Shown piece by piece: positions 61,101-64,000 of a DNA stretch of 64,000 nt. The notes under the pieces are model-generated. The model did no database searches. It saw only the letters and a program-made list of their open reading frames with translations, and was not told the DNA's origin. Both the position numbers and the translations under genes were made by a program. This DNA comes from Bacillota bacterium. GTDB taxonomy: Bacteria > Bacillota > Clostridia > Lachnospirales > Lachnospiraceae. The stretch is from contig JAFAFU010000030.1 of the NCBI GenBank assembly GCA_023423335.1, forward strand, positions 124,001 to 188,000. Reading direction: 5' to 3'. The first letter of the stretch is position 1. Every line of letters begins with the position of its first letter.

Positions 61101-62755
61101 AAAAGATTTCCATCCTCGCCGATGTAGACGGAGGTAGCGGTAACGATCTCTTCACGGATCGCATCAATCGGAGGATTCGTAACCTGGGCAAAAAGCTGCT
61201 TAAAATAATTGAACAGGGGCGGATTATTTTTTGACAGTACCGGGATAGGCGAGTCTACTCCCATCGCCGCCACTGCCTCCTGACCACTGTCTGCCATAGG
61301 CAGAATCGTGGTATGATAGTCTTCATAGGTATATCCGAAGGCCTTTTGCAGTCTGGCCAGCTCCCCATCCGTATACTCCTGGATTTTCTTATTCGGTATA
61401 TGGAGATCCTTCAATTTGATTAAATTTGAGTCAAGCCATTCCCCATAAGGCTGCCGGGTTGCATAATAATTTTTAAGGTCCTCATCGTCAATCAGGCTGC
61501 CCTTCACTGTGTCCACCAAAAGCATCTTGCCGGGGCGAAGCCGTTCCTTCTTCAGAATTTTGTCCGCCGGAATATCTAACACACCCACCTCGGAGGAAAG
61601 AATCATATAATCATCATTGGTAATATAATAGCGGGAAGGTCTGAGGCCGTTGCGGTCAAGAACGGCTCCCATGACATCTCCATCGGAGAACAGTATGGAG
61701 GCCGGTCCGTCCCAGGATTCCATCATCGTGGCATAGTATTGATAGAAGTCCCTTTTCTCCCTGCTAATGGAGGAGTCATTGCTCCAGGGCTCCGGTATCG
61801 TAATCATAACGGCCAGGGGCAGGTCCATTCCGCTCATGACTAAGAATTCCAGGGTATTATCCAGCATCGCCGAGTCGGAGCCTTCCGCATTCACTACGGG
61901 AAGAACCTTATGCAGTTCCCCCTTCAGGTGCTCGGATTCCATGGTTTCTTCCCGGGCCAACATCTTATCCGCATTTCCCCTTATGGTATTGATTTCACCA
62001 TTATGAACGATGATCCGGTTCGGATGGGCTCTTTGCCAGCTGGGATTTGTATTGGTAGAGAATCTGGAATGTACGATGGCGATGGCACTCTCATAATTTA
62101 CATCCTGAAGGTCTTCAAAGAAGAGGCGGAGCTGCTTTACAAGAAACATTCCCTTATAAACAATCGTACGGCTGGATAAAGAAACCACATAGGTATCATC
62201 ATTGCTCTGCTCAAAGATTCTTCTGACAATATAAAGCTTCCGGTCAAAATCAACTCCATGTTTGACCTTGGCCGGTTTCTTAATAAAACATTGCAGGATG
62301 GAGGGCATGCAGGCAATGGCCCGCTCCCCCAAGGTCTGCGGACGGGTGGGCACCTCTCTCCAGCCCAGGAATTTGAGACCTTCCTTTTCTACAATGATTT
62401 CAAACATTTTCTTTGCCTGATTACGGCAGAGCTCATCCTGAGGGAAGAAGAACATTCCCACGCCGTATTCCCTCTCGGCGCCCAGATCAAATCCTAAGGG
62501 CTTTACTATCCGGGAGAAAAATTTGTGGGATATCTGAAGAAGGATTCCGACACCGTCACCGGTCTGGCCCTGAGCATCCTTACCGGCCCGGTGTTCCAGA
62601 TTTTCAACTATCTTTAAGGCATTCTCAACTGTCTCATGTGTTTTTAAACCCTTCATATGAACAACTGCGCCAATGCCACAATTATCATGTTCGAAGCTGG
62701 GGTCATAAAGCCCCTGCGGAACCTGTGTAGTTTCCTCTCTCATCGTCATCTTCAT
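58196..62755 (-). CDS. gltB: Glutamate synthase large subunit
   Basis: The protein has about 1519 residues from ATG 62755, with AGAGGA about 8 bases upstream. A short propeptide precedes the nucleophile Cys in HDNCGIGAVVHMKG. The order is glutaminase domain, central domain, FMN-binding synthase domain (PPPHHDIYSIEDLAQLI, GGTGAAP) with the 3Fe-4S motif in CNLDTCPVGVATQ, then the C-terminal beta-helix rich in Gly (GVGDHGCEYMTGGRVAVLG). It makes two glutamates from glutamine and 2-oxoglutarate. The leader carries an intrinsic terminator. Confidence 0.97.
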   Translation of the reverse strand: MKMTMREETTQVPQGLYDPSFEHDNCGIGAVVHMKGLKTHETVENALKIVENLEHRAGKDAQGQTGDGVGILLQISHKFFSRIVKPLGFDLGAEREYGVGMFFFPQDELCRNQAKKMFEIIVEKEGLKFLGWREVPTRPQTLGERAIACMPSILQCFIKKPAKVKHGVDFDRKLYIVRRIFEQSNDDTYVVSLSSRTIVYKGMFLVKQLRLFFEDLQDVNYESAIAIVHSRFSTNTNPSWQRAHPNRIIVHNGEINTIRGNADKMLAREETMESEHLKGELHKVLPVVNAEGSDSAMLDNTLEFLVMSGMDLPLAVMITIPEPWSNDSSISREKRDFYQYYATMMESWDGPASILFSDGDVMGAVLDRNGLRPSRYYITNDDYMILSSEVGVLDIPADKILKKERLRPGKMLLVDTVKGSLIDDEDLKNYYATRQPYGEWLDSNLIKLKDLHIPNKKIQEYTDGELARLQKAFGYTYEDYHTTILPMADSGQEAVAAMGVDSPIPVLSKNNPPLFNYFKQLFAQVTNPPIDAIREEIVTATSVYIGEDGNLLEEKAENCKVLKINNPILTNTDLLKIKAMKKSGFHVEVIPMIYYKNTSLEKAIDHLCLEADRAYKEGSNILILSDRGVDENHVAIPSLLAVSALQQHLVRTKKRTALAMIVESAEPREVHHFACLLGYGACAVNPYLAQGTIRQLIDNNMLDKDYYAAVDDYNKAVIKGIVKIASKMGISTIQSYQGSKIFEAIGISKEVINKYFTGTVSRVEGITLKDMEKQVDALHSKAFDPLGLETDLTLESSGSHKYRSGKEEHLYNPRTIHLLQQSTRTGNYEIFREYSREVTAEQEKVNLRGLLEIDFPDQGIPIEEVESVDSLVKRFKTGAMSYGSISKEAHEALAIAMNRLGGKSNSGEGGESLARLKPGEDGLNRCSAIKQVASGRFGVTSEYLVSAKEIQIKMAQGAKPGEGGQLPAEKVYPWIAKTRHSTPGVGLISPPPHHDIYSIEDLAQLIYDLKNANKNARISVKLVSEAGVGTIAAGVAKAGAGVILISGYDGGTGAAPRTSIYNAGLPWELGLAETHQTLIMNGLRQKVVIETDGKLMTGRDVLIAALLGAEEFGFATAPLVTLGCVMMRVCNLDTCPVGVATQNPELRKNFRGKPEYVENFMRFVAEELREYMAKLGVRSLDQLIGRTELLKRKSSALLDERAGKVDLSKILNNPFVDKGQSIHFDPDQVFDFALESTADERILMNKLKLNDKRSQKVRLQVSNTDRTFGTILGSEITRRCGTDLKEDTFAIECHGSGGQSFGAFIPKGLTIELEGDSNDYFGKGLSGGKLIAYPPKESTFKADENIIIGNVALYGATSGKAFINGVAGERFCVRNSGVMAVVEGVGDHGCEYMTGGRVAVLGKTGKNFAAGMSGGIAYVLDEDSDLYKKLNKGMVSFEAVIEKYDVLELKGMITEHVKNTNSAKGKEILENFKEYLPKFKKIIPHDYRRMLQTIVQMEEKGLSSEQAQIEAFFANTRKE

Positions 62756-62855
62756 AAGCATTCCTCTTCCTTTTCTATATAATTTAAAACATCCTCTAAT
62801 CTCTGTCCCTTAATTTGCGCTTGCCTTTTGCGCATTGTTTATGAGCGCAAAAAAA

Positions 62856-62898
62856 GGGCATTTCCAGACTTATCCCCGTGAAAAGTCTACAAACGCCC
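62856..62898 (-). promoter_or_regulatory. Leader terminator / attenuator of gltBD
   Basis: On the minus strand GGGCGTTT pairs with AAATGCCC (one G-U) and AGACTT with AAGTCT above a 2x2 internal loop. Seven T follow at 62855-62849. The hairpin begins about 10 nt after the predicted transcript start and 100 nt before the gltB ATG. A second hairpin, TTTTGCGC / GCGCAAAA (62826-62852), overlaps the T-run and could compete with it. Confidence 0.7.
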
Positions 62899-62914
62899 TC
62901 GTTTATTGGTGTTG

Positions 62915-62943
62915 ATTATAATATATTATTTTTGATATTGCAA
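62915..62943 (-). promoter_or_regulatory. gltBD promoter
   Basis: The minus strand has TTGCAA (62943-62938), a 17-bp spacer and perfect TATAAT (62920-62915). The 425-bp gap 62756-63180 also holds the leader terminator and AT-rich DNA; a 67-codon minus frame at 63000-63203 begins with TTG inside the next gene and lacks a ribosome site. Confidence 0.65.
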
Positions 62944-63180
62944 GTATAATTTAATTATATTTCACAATTCCCAAATGTTTACTCCTTAATGAAAGTGCTT
63001 CATTTCTCCCTGGGTGCCGCCGGCACGGCACCATGTATGGCATCCGATTTCGGATGATACGCCGGCTTTATAAATAATATGGCTGCTCCTGCCGATATAA
63101 GATTAAGAAGGCTGATACAAAGCCCGACATTCGTTTTATTACGGATGAAACCGATATAACCTGCAGAAAGAAGGATTTCA

Positions 63181-64000
63181 ATGGATATTTCCCACTCTTC
63201 CAAATATGATTACCGATCAGGCCAGGCCAACCGGGATAAGCTTCAGGCAGAACTAAGGTCCGTACCACCCCAGGCGGCTTCCTCCGATCCGGAGCCAAAA
63301 TCGGCCGACGGAAAGGAAATCCGGATCATCCCGGCAGAAATTCCCGAAACCGTCCAGCCCTCTGCCGAGCAGACCATTGCAAAGGCCTTAAGCGCCTCGG
63401 GACTGCCGGCCACAGAGCGGACCCGTACCCTCGTCCGGGAGCTTTTAAACCATAAGCTGCCGATTGATAAACAGACCCTTCAGATGTTTGCAAAGTTGTT
63501 GGCCGCTAACCGGGAAGCTTTCCCGTTAACCTTAGTTATCATGTATAAGCACCATATTCCCCTGACTGCTTCTAATATCCGTCAATTTGAAGCTTATCAG
63601 AAGGAGAGCGGTCAGCTTCTGACGGATATCCGGAGTCTGGCCAAGAATATAACCGACCTGTTAAAAACCATGTCCCTGCCTGAAAACCCGGCTGTATCCG
63701 CTGCCAAAAGCTCAGAAAGAAGTGACAATCCCCATGGGGATGCCGGTCTAAATCCCATGACTCCCTCCGGAACTAAGATTGTCCCCGAAGATTTGACCGC
63801 TTCCGGAGACCTGAGCCGCAGTATGTCGGGAAATGCAGCCATCTCTGCTGACGGACGTTCCCCATTGGCATCCTATGATAATAGCTCTGTGGATTTCAGC
63901 CAGCAGGCCGCCAAAGCAGAAGACGGTGTTTATCCTGACGCGGTGGTTGCCTCTAATTACTTAAACAGTGATTTGCCGGCCTCTGACAAAAGCTTAACCT
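63181..64000 (+). CDS. Incomplete gene, possibly flagellar hook-length (FliK)-like protein
   Basis: The frame is open from ATG 63181 to the window edge (273 codons, C-terminus missing), with GAAGGA 6-7 bases upstream. A disordered start (Pro/Ser/Ala/Glu-rich, about 1-65) is followed by a helical block at about 70-150: GLPATERTRTLVRELLNHKL, PIDKQTLQMFAKLL and IPLTASNIRQFEAYQ. The pattern (a helical 'LPxT...' unit repeated in variant form) resembles N-terminal parts of FliK-like or FlhB2-neighbour proteins of clostridia. The remainder is Ser/Ala/Pro-rich and low in complexity, as in FliK. The assignment is tentative. Confidence 0.55.
   Translation, partial: MDISHSSKYDYRSGQANRDKLQAELRSVPPQAASSDPEPKSADGKEIRIIPAEIPETVQPSAEQTIAKALSASGLPATERTRTLVRELLNHKLPIDKQTLQMFAKLLAANREAFPLTLVIMYKHHIPLTASNIRQFEAYQKESGQLLTDIRSLAKNITDLLKTMSLPENPAVSAAKSSERSDNPHGDAGLNPMTPSGTKIVPEDLTASGDLSRSMSGNAAISADGRSPLASYDNSSVDFSQQAAKAEDGVYPDAVVASNYLNSDLPASDKSLT

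Noticed and set aside
63000..63203. 67-codon hydrophobic minus frame
   Set aside because: It starts with TTG inside the well-supported plus-strand gene at 63181 and has no ribosome site.
1..64000. CRISPR arrays, prophage, complete insertion sequences, rRNA
   Set aside because: No regularly spaced repeats, phage structural genes, transposase genes or rRNA sequence were recognised.

Overview
The window looks like a chromosomal segment from a spore-forming, probably flagellated anaerobe of the Lachnospiraceae / clostridial cluster XIV type. The evidence is strong AGGAGG ribosome sites, moderate GC with AT-rich intergenic DNA, a GGGtGRT-family gene, pyruvate formate-lyase with its activase, a tRNA-Cys T-box, HelD and TopB of the Firmicutes type, and a ferredoxin-fused ASKHA protein. 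No rRNA, CRISPR array, prophage or complete insertion sequence was seen. Most genes are on the minus strand. The species cannot be named from the sequence.

Left part (1-14 kb). After a truncated AT-rich lipoprotein gene come an IscU/NifU-like scaffold and a GGGtGRT protein of unknown role. The most interesting locus follows, read right to left from about 12 kb: a sugar-binding lipoprotein, an intercistronic hairpin, a ribose-type ABC ATPase and permease, a 5-methylthioribose-kinase-like enzyme, a class II aldolase, an iron alcohol dehydrogenase, an MtnA-like aldose-1-phosphate isomerase, and after a second hairpin an OFA-type MFS transporter. A DeoR-family regulator lies just upstream, and copies of a TTTTGTGT motif surround the promoter. 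Together these would import a free 5-deoxy-pentose (5-deoxyribose or 5-methylthioribose) and convert it by kinase, isomerase and aldolase to DHAP plus a small aldehyde that the dehydrogenase reduces. This resembles the known DHAP shunt and the drd 5-deoxyribose disposal pathway, here with its own importer and regulator.

Middle (13-32 kb). A hexapeptide-repeat protein, a cation/proton antiporter, glmS with a long leader but no visible glmS ribozyme, topB, DegV, a LUD-domain protein, a cluster of small unknown membrane proteins around a 99-bp palindrome, a zinc-ribbon protein, an AraC/GyrI-like regulator, a HIT-like protein, glyA and fruK. A nucleoside-catabolism run (deoD, deoC, cdd) contains a 192-bp element of three nested inverted repeats. 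A MATE exporter follows on the plus strand.

Right part (32-64 kb). A secreted protein, a Y-family polymerase, a DUF4349 lipoprotein, a 1391-residue cell-surface 5'-nucleotidase with Ig-like repeats, a tRNA-Cys T-box operon (cysE-cysS-mrnC), ispF with a Cys-rich tail, an orphan RACo-like ASKHA protein, tRNA-Met and tRNA-Val, an EcsC protein, helD, a histidine phosphatase, a bacterioferritin, a YtrA-type regulator with a membrane partner, pflB-pflA, two small genes, and gltB-gltD. The gltB leader holds an intrinsic terminator immediately after its promoter. The window ends in an incomplete plus-strand gene that may be flagellar.
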